Shown here one piece after another: positions 27,927 through 37,626 of a DNA stretch of 64,000 nucleotides. The notes below the pieces were generated by a model. It saw nothing but the letters and a program-made list of their open reading frames with translations. It was not told the origin of the DNA and did not search any database. Source of the stretch: CAWHXG01 sp963833235. Lineage in GTDB: Bacteria; Pseudomonadota; Alphaproteobacteria; Rhodobacterales; Rhodobacteraceae. The position numbers were made by a program, and so were the translations under genes. The DNA lies in NCBI GenBank assembly GCA_963833235.1, contig CAWHXG010000003.1:276711-340710 (forward strand), written 5' to 3'. Position 1 is the stretch's first letter; every line of letters starts with the position of its first letter.

Positions 27927-28508
27927 ATGACGGGGCAGGATTACGGCCAGCTGGGATATCTGGTGCTGCTGGGCAGCGTCATCGCCGGGTACTTCCTCGT
28001 GGCGAACCGGAACCAGCTGGGCAAGATGGCCCAGCAGGCGGCGGTCTGGGGGCTGATATTCCTGGGCGCCATCGCCGCCGCCGGGCTCTGGGGCGATATC
28101 CGCTCCACCGTTCCCGGCCCGCAGGCGATGCGCGTCGGCGAGGGCCGGATCGAGGTGCCGCGCAGCCCGGACGGGCATTATTACCTGCGCCTTGGCCTGA
28201 ACGGAACGCCGGTGGACTTCATTGTAGATACCGGTGCGACGGATATGGTGCTGAGCGCCGAGGATGCCGCGCGCATCGGCATCGAGGAGGGCAGCCTGCG
28301 CTTCCTCGGCCGCGCGGTCACTGCCAACGGCGAGATCCGCACCGCAGCCACCCGCATCGACGAGGTGCGCCTTGGCGGCTTTCTGGACCGCGACGTGCCG
28401 GCTCGCGTCAGCGGCGGCGAGATGCCCGGCTCGCTCCTTGGCATGGGCTATCTCTCGCGCTTCACCGAGCTGAGCATTTCCGGCGGGCGGCTGACCCTCG
28501 TGCGTTGA
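27927..28508 (+). CDS. Membrane-anchored retropepsin-like aspartic protease (TIGR02281 type)
   Basis: The 193-residue protein has two N-terminal hydrophobic segments (about 9-25 and 38-55) and then a periplasmic clan AA aspartyl-protease domain. The single active-site motif is FIVDTGATDMVLS with Asp101, so it should work as a retroviral-type homodimer. The flap-like region and the C-terminal LLGMGYLSRF complete the fold. The ATG at 27927 follows AGGGAGG. The substrate is unknown. It lies 58 bp after marC and converges with pepA, whose stop is 6 bp away. Confidence 0.82.
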   Translation: MTGQDYGQLGYLVLLGSVIAGYFLVANRNQLGKMAQQAAVWGLIFLGAIAAAGLWGDIRSTVPGPQAMRVGEGRIEVPRSPDGHYYLRLGLNGTPVDFIVDTGATDMVLSAEDAARIGIEEGSLRFLGRAVTANGEIRTAATRIDEVRLGGFLDRDVPARVSGGEMPGSLLGMGYLSRFTELSISGGRLTLVR

Positions 28509-28514
28509 GGCGCG

Positions 28515-29990
28515 TCAGCCCTTCTCGAAGCCGTCCCGCACCAGCCGGTCCAGCGCCAGGACGCCCCAGCCGCTGGCCCCCTTCGGCGCCATATCGCCAT
28601 CCGCCGTCGCCTGCGCCGCGCCGGCGATATCCAGATGCACCCAAGGCACGTCGTCCTTCACGAAGCGCTTGAGGAACTGCGCGGCGGTGATGGCACCCGC
28701 CTGCCGCCCGCCGCCGACGTTCTTCATGTCGGCGATCCGGCTCTTCAGCTGCTTGTCGTAGGCAGGGTCGAGCGGCAGGCGCCAGGCGCCCTCGCCCTCG
28801 GCGTTCGCGGCGGCGAGGAACGCGTTGCAAAGTGTGTCGTCGTTGGAGAATACACCCGCCTTCTCGTGCCCGAGCGCCACGATCACGGCCCCGGTCAGCG
28901 TCGCCAGATCGACCATGCCCGCCGGCTTGAACCGCTCCTGCGCGTACCAGAGCACGTCCGCCAGAACCAACCGCCCCTCAGCGTCTGTATTGATGATCTC
29001 GACCGTGTCGCCCTTCATCGAGGTCACCACGTCGCCGGGGCGCGCGGCGCGGCCATCGGGCATGTTCTCGACCAGCCCGACGATGCCGACGACGTTGGCC
29101 GGGGCCTTGCGCAGCGCCAGGGTCCGCATGACGCCCGCCACGACGCCGGCCCCGCCCATGTCGCCGGTCATCTCCTCCATGCCCTGCGCGGGCTTGATGC
29201 TGATCCCGCCGGTGTCGAAGACGACGCCCTTGCCGATCAGCGCCAGCGGCGGCGCGCCCTCCGCACCGCCGTTCCAGCGCATCACCACCACCTTAGAGGG
29301 GGTTTCCGAGCCGCGGCCCACGGCCAGCAGGGTGCGCATCCCCAGCTCCTCCAGCTGCGCCTCCTCGAGCACCTCGACCTCTAGCCCGAGATCGCTCATC
29401 GCGGCCAGCCGGTTGGCGAACTCCGTCGTGGTCAGCACGTTGGCGGGCAGGTTGATGAGGTCGCGCGTCATCAGCACGCCCGCGATCCGCGCCGCGGCCA
29501 GATCCGCGTCTGCCCGAACGGCCTCGGCATCGGCCACCATCAGGGTCACCTTGCCGCGCGGCTTGTCATCTCCGGTCTTGCAGTCGCGGAACTCGTAGGC
29601 CCGCAGGCCGAGCCCGAGGGCCAGTTCGCCCGCGCGCTGAATGGCGCCCGCGAGCACCAGCACCGGGGCCGGCCCCATCGCCTTGCCGATGGCCCCGCCG
29701 GCCCGCCGCGCCTCGGCCGCATCCGCGCCGCCCTCGAGCCTCACGATCTGCAGGGTCGCCGCCTTCAGGCCATGGGGCTGCGCCAGCTCCACCGCGCCGC
29801 CCGGCTTCAGCTCGACGAAGGCTGGGCTGGCCACGGCACGCGCCACGGCACCGTGGGTCATCCCGTCGAGGTCCTTGGCCGGGCCGGCCAGATCCCCGGA
29901 CCCTGCGGCGAAGACCACGATCCGGCCCTCGGCCGTCGCGACGGCCCCGATATCTGTTGCGGCGATGGCGATCTGCACGGGGTCGGTCAT
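28515..29990 (-). CDS. pepA: Leucyl aminopeptidase PepA
   Basis: This M17 cytosolic metallo-aminopeptidase removes N-terminal residues from peptides. The 491-residue protein has a variable N-terminal domain (1-170) and the catalytic domain. Lys254 and Asp259 in GKGVVFDTGG and the signature NTDAEGRL (334-341) supply the two-metal site. The RDLINLPANVLT segment is also typical. PepA proteins in some bacteria also bind DNA, but nothing here indicates that. It is divergent from lptF with a 170-bp gap. Confidence 0.95.
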   Translation of the reverse strand: MTDPVQIAIAATDIGAVATAEGRIVVFAAGSGDLAGPAKDLDGMTHGAVARAVASPAFVELKPGGAVELAQPHGLKAATLQIVRLEGGADAAEARRAGGAIGKAMGPAPVLVLAGAIQRAGELALGLGLRAYEFRDCKTGDDKPRGKVTLMVADAEAVRADADLAAARIAGVLMTRDLINLPANVLTTTEFANRLAAMSDLGLEVEVLEEAQLEELGMRTLLAVGRGSETPSKVVVMRWNGGAEGAPPLALIGKGVVFDTGGISIKPAQGMEEMTGDMGGAGVVAGVMRTLALRKAPANVVGIVGLVENMPDGRAARPGDVVTSMKGDTVEIINTDAEGRLVLADVLWYAQERFKPAGMVDLATLTGAVIVALGHEKAGVFSNDDTLCNAFLAAANAEGEGAWRLPLDPAYDKQLKSRIADMKNVGGGRQAGAITAAQFLKRFVKDDVPWVHLDIAGAAQATADGDMAPKGASGWGVLALDRLVRDGFEKG

Positions 29991-30160
29991 CCGGGGGCTC
30001 CTCTGGCGGCGTCGCGCCGTCCTACCGCCAGCCCGGCGCCTTGGCCAGAGCGGCGGGAGGCGGCATGAGGCGGCGGCACGCGCGCTCCACGCCCGGTTCC
30101 CCCCGCCCCGGCCATGCGGTAGAAGAGGCTTTCGGGAGTGAGGCAGGCGCGGCGCGACCC

Positions 30161-31279
30161 ATGGGCAGACTAGATCGGTACATCCTGTCGCAGCTCCTGC
30201 GCGTCTTCGGCTTCTTCGCGCTGGTTCTAATCGGCGTCTACTGGGTCAACCGCGCGGTCCTGCTGGTCGACCGTTACCTCAGCGAGGGGCAGTCCGGCGG
30301 TCTGGTGCTCGAGCTGACGCTGCTCAGCCTGCCCAGCCTGATGCTGATCGTGCTGCCCATCGCCGCTTTCGTGGCCGCGGTCTACGTCACCAACCGCCTG
30401 CACGGCGACAGTGAACTGGTGGTGGTGCAGGCAACGGGCTACGGCATGTTCCGCCTCGTGCGCCCGTTCGCACTCTTCGGGCTGCTCGTGGGGCTGGTGA
30501 TGCTGGTGCTCGCGCACGTGCTCGTGCCGGCCTCGATGCGGCAGCTGAACGCCCTGGAGGACGAACTGAAGGCAGCCGTCTCCTCGCGGCTGCTGGTGCC
30601 GGGCAGCTTCCAGAGCCCGACACCCGGCATCACCGTCTACGTGCGCGAGATCACGCCCGACGGCACGCTGGAGGACTTGCTGCTCAGCGACAGGCGGGAT
30701 CGCGAGCGCGAGACGATCTATTCGGCGCAGACGGCGCGGCTGGTGCGCGACGCCGATGGGCCGAAGCTGATCATGTTCAAGGGGATGGCCCAGACGATGG
30801 AGGACCCAGGCACACGGCTCTTCACCACCCGGTTCGATGATTTCACCGTGGCCATCGGCACGCTCATTGCCGAGCCAGGCGCGCGGCGGCTGGATTACCG
30901 CGGGCTGCCCACCGCACAGCTTCTCGTGCCGTCGCCCGATACCCTTGAGCAGACCCGCCGCACCGCGCCCGACCTGCAGCGCGAGGCGCATCTGCGGGTG
31001 ACCCAGGCGCTGGTCGCAGCCGTCGCGGGGCCGCTCGGCTTCGCCACCCTGATGCTGGGCGGGTTCAGCCGGTTCGGCCTGTGGCGGCAGATCGGCGGCG
31101 CGGTGCTGCTGATCGTGTTGGTCAAACTGGTCGACAATTCCCTGATCGGGGTTGCGCGCCGGACGCCCGGATTGTGGTCGCTCGTCTATGCCGCCCCCCT
31201 TGGGGCCATGGCGCTCTGCTTCGGCCTGCTGAGCCTCGCCGACCGGCCGCGCATGGGCGCGGGGCGCGCGGCCGCATGA
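30161..31279 (+). CDS. lptF: LPS export ABC transporter permease LptF
   Basis: LptF and LptG form the inner-membrane LptB2FG complex that extracts lipopolysaccharide toward the periplasmic bridge. The 372-residue product begins MGRLDRYILSQLLRVF at ATG 30161. It has three N-terminal hydrophobic helices, a periplasmic jellyroll (about 130-270) and three C-terminal helices, the standard YjgP/YjgQ layout. The stop overlaps the lptG start as ATGA. It begins the compact run lptF-lptG-lptD-surA-pdxA-rsmA. Confidence 0.93.
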   Translation: MGRLDRYILSQLLRVFGFFALVLIGVYWVNRAVLLVDRYLSEGQSGGLVLELTLLSLPSLMLIVLPIAAFVAAVYVTNRLHGDSELVVVQATGYGMFRLVRPFALFGLLVGLVMLVLAHVLVPASMRQLNALEDELKAAVSSRLLVPGSFQSPTPGITVYVREITPDGTLEDLLLSDRRDRERETIYSAQTARLVRDADGPKLIMFKGMAQTMEDPGTRLFTTRFDDFTVAIGTLIAEPGARRLDYRGLPTAQLLVPSPDTLEQTRRTAPDLQREAHLRVTQALVAAVAGPLGFATLMLGGFSRFGLWRQIGGAVLLIVLVKLVDNSLIGVARRTPGLWSLVYAAPLGAMALCFGLLSLADRPRMGAGRAAA

Positions 31280-32369
31280 CGTTGCACGTCTACTTCGCGC
31301 GGAAGTTCCTGATGACCTTCCTCGGCATCCTCGGCGGCTTCTTCGTGTTCATGTGGCTGATCGAGTTCCTCGAGCAGATCCGTCGGTTCGACGACGAGGC
31401 CGTGGGCCTCGGCACGCTCGCGTGGATGGCCCTGCTGAAGCTGCCCGAATCGCTCTACCAGATCGTCACGCTGGTGATCCTCCTGGCGACGATCCTGATG
31501 CTGCTCACGCTGGCCCGCACCAGCGAGCTGGTCGTGACCCGCGCCACCGGGCGTTCGGCGATCCAGAGCCTCGCCGCCCCGGTCCTGACCGCGCTGGCGC
31601 TCGGCGCCGTCACCGTGGGCATCGCCAACCCGATGGTCGCGTCGCTCTGAAGCGCTACGAGACCGTCGAGAACCGCCTGAAGGGGGCGGAGCAGGCCGTT
31701 TCGATCAGCCGGGAGGGGCTTTGGCTGCGCCAGGGCAGCGGCGACCGGCAGACCGCGATCCGCGCAGCGCGCGCCAATCTCGACGGCACGCGGCTCTTCG
31801 AGGTAACCTTCATCGGCTTCGATGCTGCCAGCGGCCCCTCGATGCGGGTGGAGGCCGCCGAGGCGCGCCTGATCCCCGGCAGCTGGGTCCTGACCGATGC
31901 GAAGACCTGGAACCTCACCGAGGTCGCGAACCCCGAGGCCTCGGCCGAGCGGGTCGCCCGCCTGCTGGTCCCGACCGATCTCACCCGCGCGCAGATCCGC
32001 GACAGCTTCGGCACGCCCGCCTCCATCCCGATCTGGGAGCTTCCGGGCTTCATCGACCGGCTGGAGGCCTCGGGCTTCTCCGCCCGGGCGCATCGCGTCT
32101 GGTTCCAGTCCGAGCTGGCGCGGCCGCTCGGCTTCGTCGCGATGGTGCTGATCGGCGCGGTCTTCACCCTGCGCCACACGCGCTTCGGGCGGACGGGGAT
32201 CATGGTGCTTTCGGCCGTGCTTTCCGGCTTCGCGCTGTATTTCGTCGGCAATCTTGCCGCGGTGATGGGCGAAAGCGGGCAGATCCCCGTGGCCGTCGCC
32301 GTCTGGTCCCCACCCGTTGCCGCGATCTGCCTCGCCCTCTCCATGCTTCTGCACTTCGAGGACGGATGA
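31276..32369 (+). pseudogene. lptG: LPS export ABC transporter permease LptG, single frameshift as read
   Basis: LptG is the second permease of LptB2FG. The ATG at 31276 overlaps the lptF stop. The first 124 codons (FARKFLMTFLGILGGFFVFMW, ARTSELVVTRATGRSA) end at a TGA at 31648-31650. The protein plainly resumes one frame over with KRYETVENRLKGAEQAV and continues through the periplasmic domain and the last helices (RPLGFVAMVLIGAVFTLRH) to the stop at 32369. A single lost base near 31640-31650 explains it. The total (~365 codons) matches LptG. LptG is normally essential, so an error in the sequence is likelier than a true null allele. Confidence 0.88.
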
Positions 32370-34501
32370 GGCGCGCCCTGGCCCGGGGCGCGCTGGCCCT
32401 GCTGCTGATCTGGGCCGCCCTGCCCGCCCGCGCGCAGGAGGCCGCCACGGCGCTTGCCGCCGACGTGATCCGCGTCGAAAGCCGGACGCGGCTGGTGGCG
32501 GAGGGCAACGTGCAGGTCTTTGCGCAGGGCCGCCAGTTGCGCGCGCGCCGCCTCAGCTACGACCGCACGACCGACCGGCTGACTGTCGAGGGGCCGATCA
32601 CGCTGCAGGAAGGCGAGGGCGTGCTGCTGCTGGCGGATGGCGCGCAGATCGACGGTGACCTGCGCGCCGGCATGCTGCAGGGCGCGCGCCTTGTCCTCGA
32701 CCAGCAATTGCAGATCGCCGGGGCGGACCTACGCCGCAGCGACGGCCGGTTCAACGACCTGCGCCGGGTCGTGGCCTCAAGCTGCTCGGTCTGCGCCGCG
32801 GCCGAAGCACCCCTGTGGGAAATCCGCGCGCGCCGCGTCGTGCACGACGAGGCGGCACAGCAAATCTACTTCTACGACGCGCAGTTCCGGGTGCTGGGCG
32901 TGCCGCTGGCCTTCATCCCCGCCCTGCGTGTGCCCGACCCGCGCAATACCCGCGCCGCGGGGTTCCTCACGCCCTCGGTGCGCACCACCAGCCAGCTCGG
33001 CGTCGGGCTGAAATGGCCCTACTTCATCCCGCTCGGCGACCATGTCGACGTGACGCTGACACCCTACATTTCCACGGGGTTCACGCGCACCCTCGAAGCC
33101 CGCTACCGGCAGGCCTTCTCGACCGGAACGCTGGTGGTCGAGGGCGCGGTCAGCCGTGACGATCTGGGAGAGGACGCGCTGCGCCGCTACCTCTTCGCCG
33201 AAGGGGTCTTCGATGCGCCACGAGGCTTCGATCTGCGCTTCGGCGTCGAGGTCGCCTCCGACGACGCCTACCTCTCGGACTACGATTATTCCAGCAAGGA
33301 CAGGCTGGAGACGCGGCTGGGCATCCTGCGCAGCGATGCACAGGAACGGATCGAGGCGGACGTCGTGCGCTACCAATCCCTGCGCGAAGGGGTCGACAAC
33401 TCGCGCGAACCCTCGCTCGTCAGCAACTTCCGCTTCGACAGGCGCCTGCCGGCGCCGGCGCGGATCGGCGGCTGGCTCGATCTGGGCCTGCGCGGCCAGT
33501 CGGCGTTCCGCACCTCCAGCGCCGATATCGAAGGCCGCGATGTCACGCAGCTGCGTGCCACCGCCGGATGGCAGCGCCGATGGACGGGGCCGCTTGGCCT
33601 GCGGTTCTCCTACGAGGCTCTGGTGGCGGGCGATCTCAAGGAGATAGGCCAGGACAGCCGGTTCGACAGGTATCAGGGCGCGCTCACGCCGACCGGCGCG
33701 GTGACCCTGCGCTGGCCGCTGGCGCGCAGCGGCGCCGGCGCGGCCTCGTGGCTGTTCGAGCCGGTGGCGCAGGTGGCCTACACGCCAGACGCCAATTTGG
33801 GCGGGCCGAACGACGACAGCACGAAAGTGGCGTTCGACACGGGTAATTTGCTGTCGCTCAACCGGTTTCCCGGCCTCGACCGTACGGAGGAAGACCTGCG
33901 CGCCAACCTTGCGATCGGCCTGCGGCGGATCGACCCCAGCGGCCTCTCGCTCGGCGTGACGCTCGGAAAGGTGTATCGCCGCCGCGATCCCGATCAGTTC
34001 CCCGCTGGAACGGGCCTTGCCGATGCCAGTTCCGACTGGCTGACCCAGCTCGATATCGACTTCAGCGAGAACCTCACCTTCCGCAGCCTGCTGCTGATCG
34101 ACACGACCGGCCGGGTGACCCTGAACGAGACCCGGATCGACTACCTTGCCGAACGCCTTTCGCTGTCGTCAGCCTATGTCTGGCAGCTGGCCGACAACGT
34201 GCTGGAGCTGGACGACGACCTTTCCGAGATCGCCGTGGATGCCAGCCTCGCCCTGACGCGAAACTGGTCGGCCGATCTGGACCTTCGCCGGGACTTCATC
34301 GCCGAGCGCACCAACCGCGCCGGCCTCAGCCTCGGCTATACCAACGAATGCGTCAGGGTTGATCTTTCCGTGCTGCGGCGGTTTAGAACCACTGGCGACA
34401 ACGATCCGACGACGAGCTACGGGCTGTCCGTCAGCCTGTCGGGCTTCGGCGACAACGAGGCTCAGCGCGCGCGCCGGCGCAGCTGCAGCGCAAGGGGATG
34501 A
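32366..34501 (+). CDS. lptD: LPS-assembly outer-membrane protein LptD
   Basis: LptD is the outer-membrane beta-barrel that inserts lipopolysaccharide in the outer leaflet together with LptE. The ATG at 32366 overlaps the lptG stop. The 711-residue protein has a signal peptide (cleavage around ARAQE, residue 23), an N-terminal OstA/LptA-like jellyroll (DVIRVESRTRLVAEGNVQV) and a long C-terminal barrel rich in alternating aromatic and polar strands. Cysteines in SSCSVC and a late NECVRVD may form the disulfides needed for assembly. It is shorter than E. coli LptD (784), as usual in alphaproteobacteria. Confidence 0.92.
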   Translation: MRRALARGALALLLIWAALPARAQEAATALAADVIRVESRTRLVAEGNVQVFAQGRQLRARRLSYDRTTDRLTVEGPITLQEGEGVLLLADGAQIDGDLRAGMLQGARLVLDQQLQIAGADLRRSDGRFNDLRRVVASSCSVCAAAEAPLWEIRARRVVHDEAAQQIYFYDAQFRVLGVPLAFIPALRVPDPRNTRAAGFLTPSVRTTSQLGVGLKWPYFIPLGDHVDVTLTPYISTGFTRTLEARYRQAFSTGTLVVEGAVSRDDLGEDALRRYLFAEGVFDAPRGFDLRFGVEVASDDAYLSDYDYSSKDRLETRLGILRSDAQERIEADVVRYQSLREGVDNSREPSLVSNFRFDRRLPAPARIGGWLDLGLRGQSAFRTSSADIEGRDVTQLRATAGWQRRWTGPLGLRFSYEALVAGDLKEIGQDSRFDRYQGALTPTGAVTLRWPLARSGAGAASWLFEPVAQVAYTPDANLGGPNDDSTKVAFDTGNLLSLNRFPGLDRTEEDLRANLAIGLRRIDPSGLSLGVTLGKVYRRRDPDQFPAGTGLADASSDWLTQLDIDFSENLTFRSLLLIDTTGRVTLNETRIDYLAERLSLSSAYVWQLADNVLELDDDLSEIAVDASLALTRNWSADLDLRRDFIAERTNRAGLSLGYTNECVRVDLSVLRRFRTTGDNDPTTSYGLSVSLSGFGDNEAQRARRRSCSARG

Positions 34502-35754
34502 GGGCCATGCAGATGAAGGCACGACGCCGCGCGGCCATCTGGATCGCCGCAGCCTTCTGCGCCCTGACCGTGGCGCTGGCGCCGCCATTGGCCGCGCAAT
34601 CGGCCTTCGCCGTCGTGGCCCGGGTCAACGAGAGCGTGGTCACCAGTTTCGACGTCGACCAGCGACGCCGTCTGCTGACCGTGTTGCGCACGCCGGGGGT
34701 CACCCGGGACGTAGCGCTCGACGCGATGATCGAGGACAAGCTGAAGCTCGATGCCGCTCGCCGCGCCGGGATAGACCCGACCGAAGAGGAGTTGAACGCC
34801 GGAATCGAGAGTTTCGCGCAGCGTGCCAATCTCAGCGGCGCGGAGTTCACCGAAGCCCTTGGCGAGGTCGGGATCGCGCCCGAGACGCTGCAAGACTTCA
34901 TCCGCGCGCAGCTTGCCTGGGGCCAGCTCGTACGCGCCCGCTTCGCCGCCAGCGCCCGGCCCGGCGAGGCCGAGATCGACCGGGCAATGACCGATGGCCC
35001 GCAAAGCGCGAGCGTGAACGTCCAGCTCTCCGAGATCATCCTACCGATCACGCCGGAACTGGCAGAAGACAGCGAGGCGCGGGCCGCCAGAATAACCCGG
35101 ATGACCAGCTTCGCGGAATTCGAGGCCGCAGCCCGCCAGTTCTCCATATCTCCCAGCCGCGAGAACGGCGGGCGGCTGGCCTCCGTTCCGCTTTCCGAGC
35201 TGCCAGGCCAGGTGGCGGATCTGCTCCTCGGCCTGCAGCCCGGCCAGGTCACGCCGCCGCTGCCGCTGGAGGGGGCGATCGCGCTGTTTCAGCTACGCGG
35301 GCTGTCCGATGCGCGCCCGGGGCCGGCGCAGGATCCGCTGGTCGATCTGGCGCGGGTCAGCTACCCTGCGGGGACGGATCTGGCCCAGGCGCGGGCCAAC
35401 GTCGATGCGCAAAGCGACACCTGCGACGATCTCTATACCGTCTTCGACGGGCAGGGCCGCGTCCAGCGCAGCAAGACGCGACGCAGCGCCCTGCCGCAGG
35501 CTCTGCGGAACGTGGTGGACACGATGGATCCCGGCGAGGTCCGCACCCTGCCGCCGGGCGCAGGCGATGGCGGCGGGCTGGTGATGCTGTGCAGCCGGGG
35601 CATGCCGCCCCCCGCGACCGTGGAGGCCGCTGCCGAGGGCGAAAACTCCCCCCGCGAGGCAGCGGCCCAGCGTCTCTTCGCCGATGCGCTGAACGGCTAC
35701 GCCGCCGCCTATCTGGCGGAACTGAAGGCCAACGCCTTCATCGCCTACCCCTGA
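34498..35754 (+). CDS. surA: Periplasmic peptidyl-prolyl isomerase/chaperone, SurA family
   Basis: This is a predicted SurA-like chaperone that assists folding of outer-membrane proteins such as LptD, encoded directly upstream. The ATG at 34498 overlaps the lptD stop. Nearby in-frame ATGs at 34507 and 34513 are also possible starts. A signal peptide (IAAAFCALTVALAPPLAAQ) precedes a helical SurA_N domain (FAVVARVNESVVTSFDVDQRRR) and one parvulin-like domain (about 170-275, with FAEFEAAARQFSISPSRENGG). The C-terminal part is less conserved. The 418 residues match the single-parvulin alphaproteobacterial form. Confidence 0.85.
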   Translation: MRAMQMKARRRAAIWIAAAFCALTVALAPPLAAQSAFAVVARVNESVVTSFDVDQRRRLLTVLRTPGVTRDVALDAMIEDKLKLDAARRAGIDPTEEELNAGIESFAQRANLSGAEFTEALGEVGIAPETLQDFIRAQLAWGQLVRARFAASARPGEAEIDRAMTDGPQSASVNVQLSEIILPITPELAEDSEARAARITRMTSFAEFEAAARQFSISPSRENGGRLASVPLSELPGQVADLLLGLQPGQVTPPLPLEGAIALFQLRGLSDARPGPAQDPLVDLARVSYPAGTDLAQARANVDAQSDTCDDLYTVFDGQGRVQRSKTRRSALPQALRNVVDTMDPGEVRTLPPGAGDGGGLVMLCSRGMPPPATVEAAAEGENSPREAAAQRLFADALNGYAAAYLAELKANAFIAYP

Positions 35755-36728
35755 TGCGCCCGCCTCTCGCGCTCACCTGCGGGGAGCCGTCGGGCATCGG
35801 CCCAGAGATCGCCGTGCGCGCCTGGCAGGAGCTGCGTGCAACGCTGCCGTTCTTCTTCATCGGCGACCCCGCGCATCTGCCAGCCGGCACCGAATTCGAG
35901 ACGATCGCCCGGCCCGAGGATGCCCTGCGCATCGCCAACCGGGCGCTGCCCGTTCTCGTGCATCCGTTCCCCGCCGCCGCCCCGCCCGGCGCGCCGGCAG
36001 CCGCCAACGCCGTCGCGGTGATCGCCGTGATCGCCCGCGCGGTCGCTTTGGTTCAGGGCGGCACGGCGGGCGCGCTGGTGACCGGACCTATCCACAAGAA
36101 GGCCCTGAAGGATGGGGCCGGCTTTGCCTATCCCGGGCATACGGAATATCTGGCGGCGCTGGCGGGCGTGGATCGCGTGGTGATGATGCTGGCCTGCGAT
36201 GCCCTGCGGGTCGTGCCGGCGACGATCCACGTGCCGGTGGCGCAGGTGCCGGGTCTGCTCGACGCGCAGCTTCTCAGCGACACGATCCGCATCACCCATG
36301 CCGCCTTGCGCCGCGATTTCGGCATCGACGCGCCGCGCATCGCGGTTGCCGGGCTCAACCCCCATGCCGGAGAGGGCGGGGCGATGGGCGACGAGGAGAT
36401 CACCGTGATCGCCCCCGTGATCGCGGCGCTCCGGGCTGAGGGGCTGGGGTTGATCGGCCCGCTGTCGGCCGACACGATGTTCCACCCCGCCGCGCGCCGG
36501 ACTTACGACGCGGCGGTGGCCATGTACCATGACCAGGCGCTGATCCCGATCAAGACCATCGATTTCGCCGGCGGCGTGAACGTGACCCTCGGCCTGCCCT
36601 TCATCCGCACCTCGCCCGACCATGGCACAGCGTTCGACATCGCCGGCCAAGGCATCGCCGACCCCACGAGCCTGATCGCGGCGCTGCGGCTGGCCGACAG
36701 GATGGCGACCGCCCGCGCCGCGGCATGA
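35754..36728 (+). CDS. pdxA: 4-hydroxythreonine-4-phosphate dehydrogenase PdxA
   Basis: PdxA is an NAD-dependent enzyme of pyridoxal 5'-phosphate synthesis acting before PdxJ. The ATG at 35754 overlaps the surA stop by one base. The 324-residue product has the opening ALTCGEPSGIGPEI, KKALKDGAGFAYPGHTEYLA with a metal-site His, GLNPHAGEGGAMGDEE and the C-terminal AMYHDQALIPIKTIDF with another metal His. It ends RTSPDHGTAFDIAG. surA-pdxA-rsmA order is a widespread proteobacterial arrangement. rsmA begins 8 bp downstream. Confidence 0.96.
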   Translation: MRPPLALTCGEPSGIGPEIAVRAWQELRATLPFFFIGDPAHLPAGTEFETIARPEDALRIANRALPVLVHPFPAAAPPGAPAAANAVAVIAVIARAVALVQGGTAGALVTGPIHKKALKDGAGFAYPGHTEYLAALAGVDRVVMMLACDALRVVPATIHVPVAQVPGLLDAQLLSDTIRITHAALRRDFGIDAPRIAVAGLNPHAGEGGAMGDEEITVIAPVIAALRAEGLGLIGPLSADTMFHPAARRTYDAAVAMYHDQALIPIKTIDFAGGVNVTLGLPFIRTSPDHGTAFDIAGQGIADPTSLIAALRLADRMATARAAA

Positions 36729-36735
36729 GCGTCGC

Positions 36736-37600
36736 GTGACCGGGATCGACGCGCTGCCGCCGCTGCGCGCGGTCATCGCCGCGCACGGGCTGAGCGCGCG
36801 CAAGGCCTTGGGGCAGAACTTCCTGCTCGACCTGAACCTGACCGCCAAGATCGCCCGCGCCGCCGGTGACCTTCGCGGGCACGACATCCTCGAGGTCGGT
36901 CCGGGCCCCGGCGGGCTGACCCGCGGGCTTCTGGCCGAAGGCGCGCGCCGCGTGGTCGCCGTGGAGAAGGACGCACGCTGCCTGCCTGCCCTGGCGCAGA
37001 TCGCGGCGGCCTATCCGGGGCGGCTCGAGGTGCTGCAGGGCGACGCGCTGAAGCTGGACCTGTCCGGCCATCTGACCCCGCCGGTGCGGATCATCGCAAA
37101 CCTGCCCTACAACGTCGGCACGGAGCTTCTGGTGCGCTGGCTCACGCCGCCCGTCTGGCCTCCCGCGTGGGAAAGCCTGACCCTGATGTTCCAGCGCGAG
37201 GTGGCAGAGCGGATCGTGGCGCGCCCCGGCGGCAAGGCCTACGGGCGGCTGGCGATCCTCGCGCAATGGCGGGCGGTGCCGCGGATCGTGATGGATTTGC
37301 CGCCACAGGCATTTGTGCCGGCGCCAAAGGTCAGCTCGTGCCGTCGTGCACCTGAACGCCCTGCCCGCGCCGCGCCATCCGGCGCCTGCGGCCACGCTCT
37401 CGCGGCTCGTCGCGGCGGCCTTCAACCAACGGCGCAAAATGCTGCGCTCGGCTCTGCGGGGGCAGAGCGCCGATATCGTCGCCGATCTCGAGGCGGTGGG
37501 CATCGCGCCGACCGCGCGGGCCGAGGAGATCGGGCTGGAGGGCTTCTGCGCGCTGGCCCGGCGGCTGGGGCCTTCGCCCGACGAAGCCGGCACGGACTGA
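36736..37600 (+). pseudogene. rsmA: 16S rRNA dimethyladenosine transferase RsmA (KsgA), single frameshift as read
   Basis: RsmA dimethylates A1518 and A1519 of 16S rRNA in late 30S assembly. The start is GTG 36736. The SAM-binding core is intact: KALGQNFLLD, EVGPGPGGLTRGLL, VEKD and motif IV NLPYN near residue 120. After FVPAPKVSS one extra base near 37340 shifts the frame. The expected tail AVVHLNALPAP ... NQRRKMLRSALRG continues to a stop at 37600, giving about 288 codons, normal for the family. The error is within a short stretch with no other sign of decay. It closes the lpt-surA-pdxA operon. Confidence 0.9.
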
Positions 37601-37626
37601 CCGAGGCGCGCCTGCCGTGGGGCTGC